Notes: a model not told the origin generated them from the letters alone. Shown: positions 15,949 through 23,634, numbered from the stretch's first letter. The stretch is 34,667 nt of DNA from Myxococcales bacterium (GCA_012513515.1 JAAZCA010000036.1:73045-107711); one strand, 5' to 3'. Numbers and translations are program-made.

Positions 15949-17666
15949 GGATCGTGGCGGTTTCAGGGATCGAAGAGGGCAGGGATCTTGCGGATTCGAT
16001 TTCATCTGTCGATTCCGGCATGCGGGCGGAGAAGATCGGCTACATAGTCCTTATTTCTGAATGTGGTTTGAAGCATGGGCTGGCGTCCTATGAGGAATAT
16101 AATCGTCTGTTCGATGAGTTCGATTCCAATTCGTTCAAAAATTATGTGAGGGCTAAGGGAGTATGCGGCCAGGCTCTGGTCGTTGGTGAAAATGAAATTT
16201 CGGAATCGGTTTTTTTCGCCATCGGCGAAGCCTACGATCTAATGATTTTGGATAGACGATATCCATGGAGCGGTAAAATGCCAGGAAATATTCCCATCCC
16301 TCTTGTTTATTTTCTCGGGGCCTGTGAAAGGGCCGAAGTCTCCCGGATGTGTAGGAATGCGGCTAAAGAAATCGGCTCATCTTCACCCTTCGTGCCGGTC
16401 GGTTTTGCCATGCGAAGCCACGACCTTCATTCATCGGTCGTGATCGCGAGAAGGTCGGAATTGGCTTTCATAGGATCTTTTGACGATCCTTCGATTGTGG
16501 CGCGGAGGCTATTCGACCATTCAGCTCTTTACGAATCATGCGTGCGTGTAGGCGAAGTCCTTGGTTATGAAAGTTCTCAAAAACCTCCATCTTTGCCACG
16601 GCCATCGTCACCAGCCGCGGTTATAAATTCCGAACTTTGCGCCACGGATCTCTTGGGATGTCAGGCAATATCAGACCTTCTCGGCGACGAAGATGTCACC
16701 GAGATAATGGTGAACGGATATGATCGGATATATGTCGAAAAATCAGGAATAATATCGAAGGAAAATTGTTCATTTGAAAGCTCTGAGGCCCTTCTCTCTT
16801 CCATCGAGAGGCTTATATCGTATTCAAACAGAAGGATAGACGAGCTTCATCCCATGGCGGACGCCCGCCTATCGGATGGATCCAGAATAAATGCGGCGAT
16901 TCCACCCATATCGATAGATGGTCCGGTCATGACCATCAGAAAGTTCAGACGAGATGTCGCTTCAGCGAAAGACATAGTGGAGGGCGGTACGATTTCCGCG
17001 GATGCTATGGAATTTCTCATGAAATGCGTGGCCAGCCGAGGCAGTATCCTCATATCCGGGGGAACCGGCTCTGGTAAAACTACGCTGCTGGGCATACTCG
17101 GCTCTGCCATACCTTCATCCGAACGCATTATCACAATAGAAGATGCCGCTGAGCTTTCACTAAAGACGGATCATGTGGTCAGGTTTGAATCGCGTCCGCC
17201 TAACATAGAGGGACGCGGAGAGATATCCATCAGGGACCTTCTGAAAAACGCGCTGCGAATGCGGCCGGACAGGATAATAATAGGTGAATGCCGCGGAGCG
17301 GAGGCGGTCGACATGCTGCAGGCGATGAACACCGGCCACGAAGGTTCTCTTGCGACGATCCACGCAAATTCTCCGAAGGATGCGCTCTCCAGGCTTGAGA
17401 CCATGGTCCTTATGGCGAAGGTGGAAATTCCGATATTGGCAATAAGGGAGCAGATAGCCAGGGCGATAGATTTCGTCGTTCAGGTAGTCAGATTTGCCGA
17501 CGGAAGGAGGAGAGTTGTGAGTATTTCAGAAATAACAGGAATAGATTCTGGCGTTATAGGCATGCAGAGTTTGTACGAATACAGAAAGAAGGGTGATCTC
17601 CTCTTTTCCACAGGTATGCGCGCATCTTTTTTTGACTCAGGCGATACTGCGGGAGAATTTTTATGA
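15945..17666 (+). CDS. cpaF: Tad assembly ATPase CpaF/TadA with TadZ-like N-terminal extension
   Basis: A 573-residue protein. The C-terminal two thirds is the secretion ATPase CpaF/TadA. It begins near residue 240 with ISDLLGDEDVTEIMVNGYDRIYVE and has ISIDGPVMTIRKF, Walker A GGTGSGKT at 372-379, ITIEDAAEL, the Walker B region RIIIGECRGAEA and the His box GHEGSLATIHANSP. This ATPase powers Tad pilus assembly. The first 220 residues are not found in ordinary CpaF. They start MRIVAVSG, contain AYDLMILDRRYPW and IPLVYFLGACERAEVSRMC, and so resemble a MinD/TadZ-type alpha/beta fold without its P-loop lysine motif. A Pro/Ser-rich linker (PPSLPRPSSPA) joins the two. The GTG start overlaps the secretin stop by four bases. 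Confidence 0.93.
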   Translation: MRIVAVSGIEEGRDLADSISSVDSGMRAEKIGYIVLISECGLKHGLASYEEYNRLFDEFDSNSFKNYVRAKGVCGQALVVGENEISESVFFAIGEAYDLMILDRRYPWSGKMPGNIPIPLVYFLGACERAEVSRMCRNAAKEIGSSSPFVPVGFAMRSHDLHSSVVIARRSELAFIGSFDDPSIVARRLFDHSALYESCVRVGEVLGYESSQKPPSLPRPSSPAAVINSELCATDLLGCQAISDLLGDEDVTEIMVNGYDRIYVEKSGIISKENCSFESSEALLSSIERLISYSNRRIDELHPMADARLSDGSRINAAIPPISIDGPVMTIRKFRRDVASAKDIVEGGTISADAMEFLMKCVASRGSILISGGTGSGKTTLLGILGSAIPSSERIITIEDAAELSLKTDHVVRFESRPPNIEGRGEISIRDLLKNALRMRPDRIIIGECRGAEAVDMLQAMNTGHEGSLATIHANSPKDALSRLETMVLMAKVEIPILAIREQIARAIDFVVQVVRFADGRRRVVSISEITGIDSGVIGMQSLYEYRKKGDLLFSTGMRASFFDSGDTAGEFL

Positions 17667-18331
17667 CCGGATTCATAGTAGCCGTGCTTCTCTTTGGATC
17701 TGTCTTTGTATTATTTTCGAATCTCTCATTAAAATCGATTTTAGATGAACTCAGGAGGCGTATCGGTGCGTTCTTTTTTTCAAGGAGGATGAAGAAGTGC
17801 AGAGACCAGATTTCTACAGCGCTGGCTGTAGTGGCCAATTCGCTACGCGCAGGGATCTCGCTGCAACAGTCGATAAAATCGGCTTCCGATGAAATTTCGG
17901 CCCCTCTCGGAGAAGAGCTGGCCGCCTTAACTTCCGATGTCGAGAGCGGCGTCTCGATAGAGCGCGCAGCGGATAAAATGGCTCAAAGGGTCGCTTGCGA
18001 GGAGGCGATTTTATTCGCGCAATCGATTTCGGCGCTTCGCAGATGCGGTGGCGATATGATTGCGGCTCTGGATATCGTCATGGCGATATCGGCTGAGAGA
18101 AAACGCCTTTCAGATAAGATCAAGACCTGCGGTGCTCAAGCGCGTTTCCAGATGTGGACGCTTGCTGCAATGCCATGGTTTCTCGTCGTGGCGCTGCATT
18201 TTGTATCTCCCGGATACGTCTCTCCGTTGATTCGAAGCAGGCTTGGAATTTTCTTGATCATGATAGCGTTGAGCCTCGAGGGGGTCGGTATTTTCTGGAT
18301 ACACCTGCTTTCAAAGAGGGCTCTTCGATGA
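17663..18331 (+). CDS. tadB: TadB-like inner-membrane platform protein
   Basis: A 222-residue protein of the type II secretion F family. It has an N-terminal membrane helix and then the cytoplasmic helical domain ALAVVANSLRAGISLQQSIKSASDEI and GVSIERAADKM, followed by SISALRRCGGDMIAALDIVMAISAERKR. Two C-terminal membrane helices complete it. TadB and TadC together form the inner-membrane platform on which the ATPase acts. It is a little shorter than many TadB proteins, which often carry two helices at the N-terminus. Start and stop overlap both neighbours by four bases, typical of this operon. Assignment as TadB over TadC rests mainly on order. Confidence 0.87.
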   Translation: MTGFIVAVLLFGSVFVLFSNLSLKSILDELRRRIGAFFFSRRMKKCRDQISTALAVVANSLRAGISLQQSIKSASDEISAPLGEELAALTSDVESGVSIERAADKMAQRVACEEAILFAQSISALRRCGGDMIAALDIVMAISAERKRLSDKIKTCGAQARFQMWTLAAMPWFLVVALHFVSPGYVSPLIRSRLGIFLIMIALSLEGVGIFWIHLLSKRALR

Positions 18332-18876
18332 GTATCTCCCGTCTTTTTATGATTTTTGTGGCGGCGTGCATGTTCGAATCAACTCCTTTTTCCGCTTACG
18401 CACATCAAGGTCGGTATCTCGTCGCATATTCCTTCGATGAGAAAGGTGCGCGCGTGATTGATAGAAAAATAATAAGGAAGATCGATTGTGTTTCGATGAA
18501 GGGAAAGATGAAAATAACGGCGCCAGAATTTGCGTCGGCTTTTGCATGTTCCGCCATATCCAGCGGCGGAATAGTGCTGGCCGATGTTGAGGGGGAACTC
18601 TTTTCTATTTCCGTTAGGTTGGGAGCTTTGGATGACAGATGCGCGGAATGTCGTAATTTATCCGTCGAGTCTTTCATCGATACTGGAGCTTCATCGCCTC
18701 CAGAGGAACTCGTGTGCAGAAATTTTTCAGGCAGCGGCAAGGTCCTGCTTGATAAAAAGGGAAATGCTACCGCGGGCGTGGCTGAGATCAAATTTAAAAA
18801 TAATTGTGAAGGATTGTTTAAGCGGCGGGATTCAGATGAATCAATTTTCGATATGGCGTGGGCGTATTTGGGGTAA
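18328..18876 (+). CDS. Unknown secreted protein within the Tad operon
   Basis: A 182-residue protein with an N-terminal signal peptide (LFMIFVAACMFESTPFSAYA) and a mature part with many cysteines (in KIDCVSM, AFACSA, RCAEC, VCRNF, NNCEG), suggesting disulfide bonds in the periplasm. I find no family resemblance. It lies between tadB and tadC, which are normally adjacent, and its ATG overlaps the tadB stop by four bases. That makes it part of the operon and a candidate accessory component. The start at 18328 is preferred over an in-frame start at 18154, which would lie entirely inside tadB. Confidence 0.72.
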   Translation: MSISRLFMIFVAACMFESTPFSAYAHQGRYLVAYSFDEKGARVIDRKIIRKIDCVSMKGKMKITAPEFASAFACSAISSGGIVLADVEGELFSISVRLGALDDRCAECRNLSVESFIDTGASSPPEELVCRNFSGSGKVLLDKKGNATAGVAEIKFKNNCEGLFKRRDSDESIFDMAWAYLG

Positions 18877-18884
18877 TAATTTTT

Positions 18885-19769
18885 ATGGAAAAATATATCT
18901 CATCGGCAATAGCGGGGTTTTTGGCATTCAATATGGTTCCACCCCTGATACGCAGAATAAACTCGTTTATGCTGGGGATGGATGCGGCTGCGGAGCGAGA
19001 GCGTTCTCCGCTGCTTAAATTTTTACTTCCGGTGGCATCTTTTGCCTCTGCCCTAGTGGGGGATTGGAAATTTTTCAAGAACGACAAATATGAAAGAGAC
19101 TTTGTCATTTCAGGCCTTTGCATGCGGACCGACTTGAAATCATTCGCGCTTATGCATGCTCTTGTATTTCCGGTGGCAGGGGCTCTTTGTTCGATTCTCT
19201 GTTTTTCCTTCGGGATTCCAACCATCGTCATCGGATTAGCCGCAGGGAGGTTTTTAGGGCATGCATGGATTTCTGCGATGATCAGGGAAAGGGCGCGATC
19301 GATAGAAAGGGATCTCCCATTTTTGCTCGATCTTATGAGTATATCGATAAGCGCGGGGAGCGATTCCATACAGTCGATGATAAGGATATCTTCAAGGCTT
19401 GGAGAGGGTCCTCTCAAAGAATTTATTTCGGAAGCTGCGCGGAAGATGGCGTCAGGTAAATCCAGGAGAGAGGTTATGTCAGAGATGGCGGCCAAAAGCC
19501 CATCTCCAGAACTTGCATCTTTCGCATCGCTGTTGGTCAACGCGGAGAGGCTTGGGGTCGGCGTCAGCAAATTTCTCCGCTCTCAGGGCGCGAGCATGAG
19601 AAGCTCCCGCCTTATGGAACTTGAAAGGCGCGGTATGGTTGCGTCGCAGATGATGGTTATTCCAATAGTCATGCTGATAATGCCGGCAACCTTCATCGTA
19701 TTGTTCGGGCCTGTGATCGTGCGTTTTGCCAGCGGAGGAGTAGCGGCGGTGATGGGAGGTGTTATTTGA
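18885..19769 (+). CDS. tadC: TadC-like inner-membrane platform protein
   Basis: A 294-residue type II secretion F family protein. Hydrophobic helices lie at about 5-20, 45-60 and 100-135, and a cytoplasmic domain has LPFLLDLMSISISAGSDSIQSMIRISSRLGEGPLKEF and SLLVNAERLGVGVSKFL. Two C-terminal membrane helices (MMVIPIVMLIMPATFIVLFG) follow. This is the usual TadC arrangement, the partner of TadB. The ATG at 18885, eight bases after the upstream stop, is chosen; GGGG lies upstream. A GTG at 18858 would overlap the previous gene. The next gene begins inside its 3' end. Confidence 0.87.
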   Translation: MEKYISSAIAGFLAFNMVPPLIRRINSFMLGMDAAAERERSPLLKFLLPVASFASALVGDWKFFKNDKYERDFVISGLCMRTDLKSFALMHALVFPVAGALCSILCFSFGIPTIVIGLAAGRFLGHAWISAMIRERARSIERDLPFLLDLMSISISAGSDSIQSMIRISSRLGEGPLKEFISEAARKMASGKSRREVMSEMAAKSPSPELASFASLLVNAERLGVGVSKFLRSQGASMRSSRLMELERRGMVASQMMVIPIVMLIMPATFIVLFGPVIVRFASGGVAAVMGGVI

Positions 19770-20194
19770 ATCTGTTCTATTTTACAGGCTGGGTCCTCTC
19801 CGTTTGTGCAGCTTTTTTTCTTTTCGTGCTCCCGGCTATCGCAGGCAGGGAATCGAGTTTGCATGAACGCAGTAGCGATTTGGAAATTTCAAAGGCGCTT
19901 CTTGATCTTTTTGTCGCAACAGATGGGAAGGGCGCCATCCTCATCGGCGAGTCAATGAACGTGATCCTTAGCAGTGAAAGGGCGAACTCCCATTTCGCTT
20001 CTGTGGACAGCCAGACAGGGGGGCTTTCTACGGAGTTTAAGAGAGAGTATCTGACCGCTCTCCACATGCTCAAGGAGAACGGCAGCGCTTCTTGGAGGTC
20101 GCCTCGAAAAGGCGGCGAATTGTTTTTTTCAGCCCGTCTGCTGTGCGATCGTGTAACGCTGGTGAGATGTTCCGATGAAGTCTTTGAATCTTAA
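19766..20194 (+). CDS. Unknown small anchored protein with TTG start
   Basis: A 142-residue protein with an N-terminal hydrophobic stretch (FTGWVLSVCAAFFLFVLPAIAG) that may be a signal peptide or anchor, then a soluble region containing KGAILIGESMNVILSSERANSHF. I do not recognise it. The start codon is TTG at 19766, and two features support it: GGAGGTG lies six bases upstream, and the TTGA overlap with the tadC stop repeats the junction type seen along the operon. It belongs to the Tad operon by position only. Confidence 0.68.
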   Translation: MNLFYFTGWVLSVCAAFFLFVLPAIAGRESSLHERSSDLEISKALLDLFVATDGKGAILIGESMNVILSSERANSHFASVDSQTGGLSTEFKREYLTALHMLKENGSASWRSPRKGGELFFSARLLCDRVTLVRCSDEVFES

Positions 20195-20210
20195 GAAAGG
20201 AGCTCCTTCT

Positions 20211-20621
20211 GTGAGCAGAAGAGTTTTTGTCTGGTTTCTCCTTGTCGTTGGGGTCGTTTTTCTGTTCATCGGAAACTTTAAGTTCGACAGGAAATCTGAA
20301 ATCGTGGCTCTTCAGAAAAAAGATTTGGAGGATATGAATGTGCCTGAAACATCACAGGAAATTTCCAGACTCCTCAAGCTCGAAGCGGTTCGCCGTGTCC
20401 AGCTTGGTGATTTCATCTCCGCTGCCGCAATTTGCAGGCGTTCCGCTTTTTTGGATCCAGAGAGCGGTAATTGTCAGGAATATCTTTTGAAAAGAGTCGA
20501 TAAAAAAATGGCCGGATTAAAGTCGGCGGTAATTTCACTGGAGGCGTCGGGGTTTCCCGGTGAAGCTTCGCTGATGGCGCGAAGCGCGGAGAGAATCGAA
20601 AGGATGGAGGTGCCGGAGTGA
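20211..20621 (+). CDS. Unknown single-pass membrane protein
   Basis: A 136-residue protein with one membrane helix near the N-terminus (VFVWFLLVVGVVFLFIGNF), then a helical soluble part. LEAVRRVQLGDFISAAAICRRSAFLDPESGNCQEYLL looks like a tetratricopeptide-type helix pair. The GTG at 20211 is chosen because AAAGGAG sits eight bases upstream; an ATG at 20175 would lie inside the previous gene and has a poorer site. The ribosome site is within the perfect palindrome AAGGAGCTCCTT. By position and TPR character it may be an assembly accessory of the Tad system. Confidence 0.65.
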   Translation: MSRRVFVWFLLVVGVVFLFIGNFKFDRKSEIVALQKKDLEDMNVPETSQEISRLLKLEAVRRVQLGDFISAAAICRRSAFLDPESGNCQEYLLKRVDKKMAGLKSAVISLEASGFPGEASLMARSAERIERMEVPE

Positions 20622-21418
20622 GGTCTCTTATTTTGAGCTCCGTTTTTTTTATTTTTATAGCTTCGGCTATTTCGTGCTCAGGGGCGGGAAGAGTAGGGGA
20701 GGGAATCGCTATCGTGGATGAGGAGTCAGCCGCGGGCGAAATCCCCGCGGGGTTTCTGAAGGATATCAGAGGGCACATATCTAAGGGGGATTTCGTACAA
20801 GCCAGGGCTTCTGTGCTTGAGGCCCTCGAACTTTTTGGGTCAAACCCGAGCATCGTCAAGCTTATGGAGTATATTCAAAAGCAATTTGAGCGGCAGAAAG
20901 ATGTAGATGCCAAGAACTCGGCGAAACTTTCGGCGGTTTCATCCTATGTCGATGCAATTCTTTCCTACGAGTCGGGGGAAAATGAAAAGTCTCTTCGGGA
21001 GATCGAAACTTCCCTTTCCGATCTCAAAAAGTTTGCCGCGGAGCCTCCCATTCTAAAGAGCGTTTTGCGCGCAAAGGGTTTCGTGAGCGGGTTAGTAGGG
21101 GAGTCGTGTCTTGCCTTGGCCGCAGAAATTCAACAAAAAATACGAGAGGCATCAGGCATGGAGGACCCTATGGCGATGCTGTCGGCGCTTCACGATGCGT
21201 GGTATCATCCTGAGCTGTGCGAAAGGGAGAGGGGGCGAGTTTTTTCTGCAGTCGAAGCGGAGCTTGCAGAGCAGATGAGCCTCTTTCAGGAAGAGGAAAA
21301 ATTTTTCGGATGCTCCAAGCAAATTCCTTTCTATAAGGTGCTATGCCAGAAGTTTCCGGATGCGATATCGTGCCGGGATGCAGAGTCGAGGATTGAAAGG
21401 TGTTCAAAGGAATACTGA
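20618..21418 (+). CDS. TPR-like lipoprotein, possible TadD equivalent
   Basis: A 266-residue protein with a lipoprotein signal (LILSSVFFIFIASAISC, lipobox ending at Cys20), followed by a helical protein with repeat-like helices: GDFVQARASVLEALELFGSNPSIVKLMEYIQKQFERQ and YVDAILSYESGENEKSLREIETSLSDLKKF. In Tad systems TadD is an outer-membrane lipoprotein with TPR repeats that helps place the secretin, so this could be its counterpart; that is inference from architecture and position. The GTG at 20618 overlaps the upstream stop by four bases. The C-terminal region has several cysteines. Confidence 0.68.
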   Translation: MRSLILSSVFFIFIASAISCSGAGRVGEGIAIVDEESAAGEIPAGFLKDIRGHISKGDFVQARASVLEALELFGSNPSIVKLMEYIQKQFERQKDVDAKNSAKLSAVSSYVDAILSYESGENEKSLREIETSLSDLKKFAAEPPILKSVLRAKGFVSGLVGESCLALAAEIQQKIREASGMEDPMAMLSALHDAWYHPELCERERGRVFSAVEAELAEQMSLFQEEEKFFGCSKQIPFYKVLCQKFPDAISCRDAESRIERCSKEY

Positions 21419-22041
21419 TTTTAATTTACGCTCTTGTATCGTTGTGCCCGTTTGGCCTCTATGCCGAAGTATGTATGTCCGGCGAATCAGCCTCGGAGAT
21501 CGGAGCAGGTCTTGATGTAGATTTTATGGACTTTGAACTTTGTTCTGGCGACGGCGTTATTTTTAAAGACAAGGGCGTTTCGATCGAAGTTGACTGCCAT
21601 AGGAAGCCCAAAAATAATTTCAAGAAGGGATGGATATATATATCATCTCCTGATGGTGGTTTTCACGCCAGATGCGGAAATAGATCGAGCGAGCCCTCTT
21701 CATTCTACTTCAGATGTCGTGATCTCCTCAGACGATTTTCCAACGAAGGTATCTCGAGCCCGGCGCGATGCTCCAATGAAGATGCGATGTATTTAAACGA
21801 AACCGCATCCCGTTTGCTGTCTGAAGGGGATTTCTCTTCCGCGGAAGCGTTTTCACGCCGTGGAATCGCTGCGGATTCTAAATATCTCCTGAATTATCTT
21901 GTTTTGGGGAGATCTCTTTTGGCTAAGGGGATTCGCGAGGACGAAGTCATCTCCGAGCTTATAAGTCTGGGATCGAAGGCCCCCCACAGCGCAGATGTAG
22001 AAGCGATGCTTTCAAAGCTGTCGAGAATGGAACTCAGATGA
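21400..22041 (+). CDS. Unknown secreted protein with TPR-like C-terminus
   Basis: A 213-residue protein with a signal peptide (ILILIYALVSLCPFGLYAEV), a Cys-containing beta-like middle domain and a helical C-terminus. The C-terminal part (ETASRLLSEGDFSSAEAFSRRGIAADSKYLLNYLVLGRSLLAKG) has clear tetratricopeptide spacing. No named family is evident. It starts with a GTG at 21400, inside the 3' end of the previous gene, with AGGA about eight bases upstream. It is the last gene of the Tad operon; a repeat element begins 13 bp after its stop. Confidence 0.66.
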   Translation: MFKGILILIYALVSLCPFGLYAEVCMSGESASEIGAGLDVDFMDFELCSGDGVIFKDKGVSIEVDCHRKPKNNFKKGWIYISSPDGGFHARCGNRSSEPSSFYFRCRDLLRRFSNEGISSPARCSNEDAMYLNETASRLLSEGDFSSAEAFSRRGIAADSKYLLNYLVLGRSLLAKGIREDEVISELISLGSKAPHSADVEAMLSKLSRMELR

Positions 22042-22054
22042 GAGACTCTTTAGG

Positions 22055-22398
22055 AACCTCTGAAAAGCTAGCTGTAACAATAACTTCGACCATGGACAAT
22101 TGACCATCGACCAAAACATCAAGAAGCTAGAATCTAGAAGTGAGAAGCGAGATTTCTACAGGCGAAGCCTCTCGCTTCTAGCTTCTGTTTTTTCCAGTCA
22201 CGGTCGTTGCTGGATCCCCGATAGAACCATTCGGGGATGACAATCACGCCGTCATTCCCGCATGCTGTAAGCCGCCGCTACCGCGGGGTTCCAACCGTTC
22301 ACCAGTCACAAGTCACGAGTCACAAGTCACGGTCGTTGCGGGGATGACAAGCGCATAGCTTTTAGAGGTGCCCTGAATTTGCTGATTTTTCAGAGGTT
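22055..22398 (+). mobile_element. MITE-like repeat element, copy A
   Basis: A 344-bp non-coding element bounded by perfect 12-bp inverted repeats, AACCTCTGAAAA (22055-22066) and TTTTCAGAGGTT (22387-22398). A second TTTTAGAGGTG lies inside the right end (22360-22370). Internal parts are a hairpin AGAAGCGAGA/TCTCGCTTCT, a hairpin with GATCCCCGA/TCGGGGAT, and four AGTCAC units spaced seven bases apart. About 200 bp match, in inverted orientation, the element at the right edge of the window. No transposase is encoded and no target-site duplication is evident. It fills most of the 450-bp gap after the Tad operon. Confidence 0.75.
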
Positions 22399-22406
22399 AC
22401 TATACT
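22379..22406 (+). promoter_or_regulatory. Possible promoter at the element's right edge
   Basis: TTGCTG (22379-22384) and TATACT (22401-22406) are 16 bp apart. The -35 lies inside the repeat element and the -10 just outside it, so the element may supply part of the promoter for the gene at 22493. Confidence 0.35.
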
Positions 22407-22492
22407 AGACAATGCGTGTGCCACTAAACTTATCCGACTGTCGTTCTTCCGAATGATTGAAAATTATTATTTAATGTGCGAGTATCCGCCGC

Positions 22493-23317
22493 ATGAAGAG
22501 TAAAAGAGCGGCCAAAGGTAAATCACGGGTTAATGCTAAGACTAAGACTAAGTCTAAGACTAAGACTAAGTCTAAGTCTAAGACTAAGTCTAAGACTAAG
22601 TCTAAGTCTAAGTCTAAGTCTAAGGTCAAGCTTAAGCCTAAGAGCAGGACTAAAACCAAGACCAAAGCCGGTGTAAAAAACTCCAAGACGATCAAGGCTA
22701 AAAAGAAAGCCTCTGTGAAGGGTGCGACCAAGAAACCCTCTGACGGAGTCAGGAAATCCAAGCCCCTTCCGGTTAAACCTCCATCGTTAGAAGGCAAGGG
22801 AATAAGGGAGCTTGCGGCTGCAATATCATCTTATATCAAGGCTCTTGGATTTGATCCCGTTTTGACGGGGCAGGGGTGTGCGGCAGTTTACGGCGCTTCC
22901 GGAATTCATCTCAGGGGGCTTGAGTTTGTGATCAGCGAATACATCTCGAAAAAAATCGAGGCCGCGATGAAGGAGCTCGGTTTCAAGCACCTTGTCCATC
23001 GCACATATGGGTCAGAGAAATTGGGGATAGAGGTCAGCTTCCTTCCCCCTCCAGTATGTGTTGGCGACGAGATGGTTGGCGATATTCCTGTGATCAAGAC
23101 CTCCTCTGGTGATCTGAGCCTGCTTTCGCCGACCGACTGTGTAAGGCATAGGCTTGCGTACTATTACCGGTTTGGAAACAAGGACGGACTTGATGAAGCC
23201 CTGATCGTCGCCCGCAAAAACAAGGTAGATCTGGATCTTATAGAGCGCTGGTCTCACTGGGAGTGGGCTTCGGATAAATTTCAGGATTTTCACGACCTTC
23301 TCCGCGGCTTCATGTAG
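22493..23317 (+). CDS. Nucleotidyltransferase-like protein with long Lys-Thr/Ser repeat N-terminus
   Basis: A 274-residue protein in two parts. Residues 1 to about 95 are extremely basic low-complexity sequence, with a run of Lys alternating with Thr or Ser at about residues 16-44 encoded by a hexamer repeat. From about residue 100 a globular domain resembles bacterial nucleotidyltransferase-superfamily proteins: VLTGQGCAAVYGASGIHLRGLEFVIS corresponds to their GG-x-A-x-x-x-Y region and LSPTDCVRHRLAYYYRFGNKDGLDEALIVA to their conserved C-terminal segment. The acidic metal-binding residues expected after the first motif are not evident, so catalysis is doubtful. The Lys-rich tail could bind nucleic acid. 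No clear ribosome binding site precedes the ATG. Confidence 0.72.
   Translation: MKSKRAAKGKSRVNAKTKTKSKTKTKSKSKTKSKTKSKSKSKSKVKLKPKSRTKTKTKAGVKNSKTIKAKKKASVKGATKKPSDGVRKSKPLPVKPPSLEGKGIRELAAAISSYIKALGFDPVLTGQGCAAVYGASGIHLRGLEFVISEYISKKIEAAMKELGFKHLVHRTYGSEKLGIEVSFLPPPVCVGDEMVGDIPVIKTSSGDLSLLSPTDCVRHRLAYYYRFGNKDGLDEALIVARKNKVDLDLIERWSHWEWASDKFQDFHDLLRGFM
22538..22624 (+). repeat. In-frame hexanucleotide repeat tract
   Basis: Eighty-seven bases of AAG alternating with ACT or TCT, 29 codons in all. Every Lys is AAG and all Thr/Ser codons are ACT/TCT, suggesting recent expansion by slippage. Because the unit is six bases, copy changes alter tail length but keep the frame. Confidence 0.95.
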
Positions 23318-23390
23318 CTTGAGCGGTCTTTCTGCTTGGTCGGGCATATCTAGGTGATATTATTAATGATTTTATGATATATGAATTTCC

Positions 23391-23412
23391 TATCCACGCT
23401 GTATATCCACAG
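23391..23412 (+). promoter_or_regulatory. Two DnaA-box-like motifs in an AT-rich gap
   Basis: TATCCAC occurs at 23391-23397 and 23404-23410, 13 bases apart. The second, in ATATCCACA, matches the DnaA box TTATCCACA at eight of nine positions. They sit in the AT-rich 235-bp gap before tRNA-Leu. Binding is unproven and the match could be chance. Confidence 0.3.
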
Positions 23413-23552
23413 AATTCTTCACAAAATGCATATCAACTACCAAAAAAACAGAAAAAAATCCCTTTAACTTGCCTTTAAATAAAAAAATCGCTACGTTTCA
23501 GCAGGTTTTTGGACGTTTTTTACTTTATAGAGCAGATAACGTCCTAAAGTTA

Positions 23553-23634
23553 GCGAGGATGGCGGAATTGGCAGACGCGCTAGACTTAGGATCTAGTGGA
23601 GCGATCCATGGGGGTTCAAATCCCCCTCCTCGCA
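23553..23634 (+). tRNA. tRNA-Leu (anticodon TAG)
   Basis: An 82-nt class II tRNA. Acceptor GCGAGGA pairs with TCCTCGC, the anticodon arm is CTAGA, CTTAGGA, TCTAG giving anticodon TAG, a short variable arm follows (TGGAGCGATCCA) and the T arm is GGGGG, TTCAAAT, CCCCC. The discriminator is A and CCA is not encoded. It stands 53 bp before tig. Confidence 0.96.

Noticed and set aside
20197-20208. Palindrome AAGGAGCTCCTT as an operator
   Set aside because: It coincides with the ribosome binding site of the gene at 20211 and may follow from chance.
22283-22345. AGTCAC units as a CRISPR array
   Set aside because: Units are seven bases apart with no spacers, and no cas genes occur.
22471-22797. Minus-strand frame over the hexamer tract (Leu/Asp/Val-rich)
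   Set aside because: It is the complement of the Lys-Thr/Ser repeat; the plus frame carries the recognisable domain.
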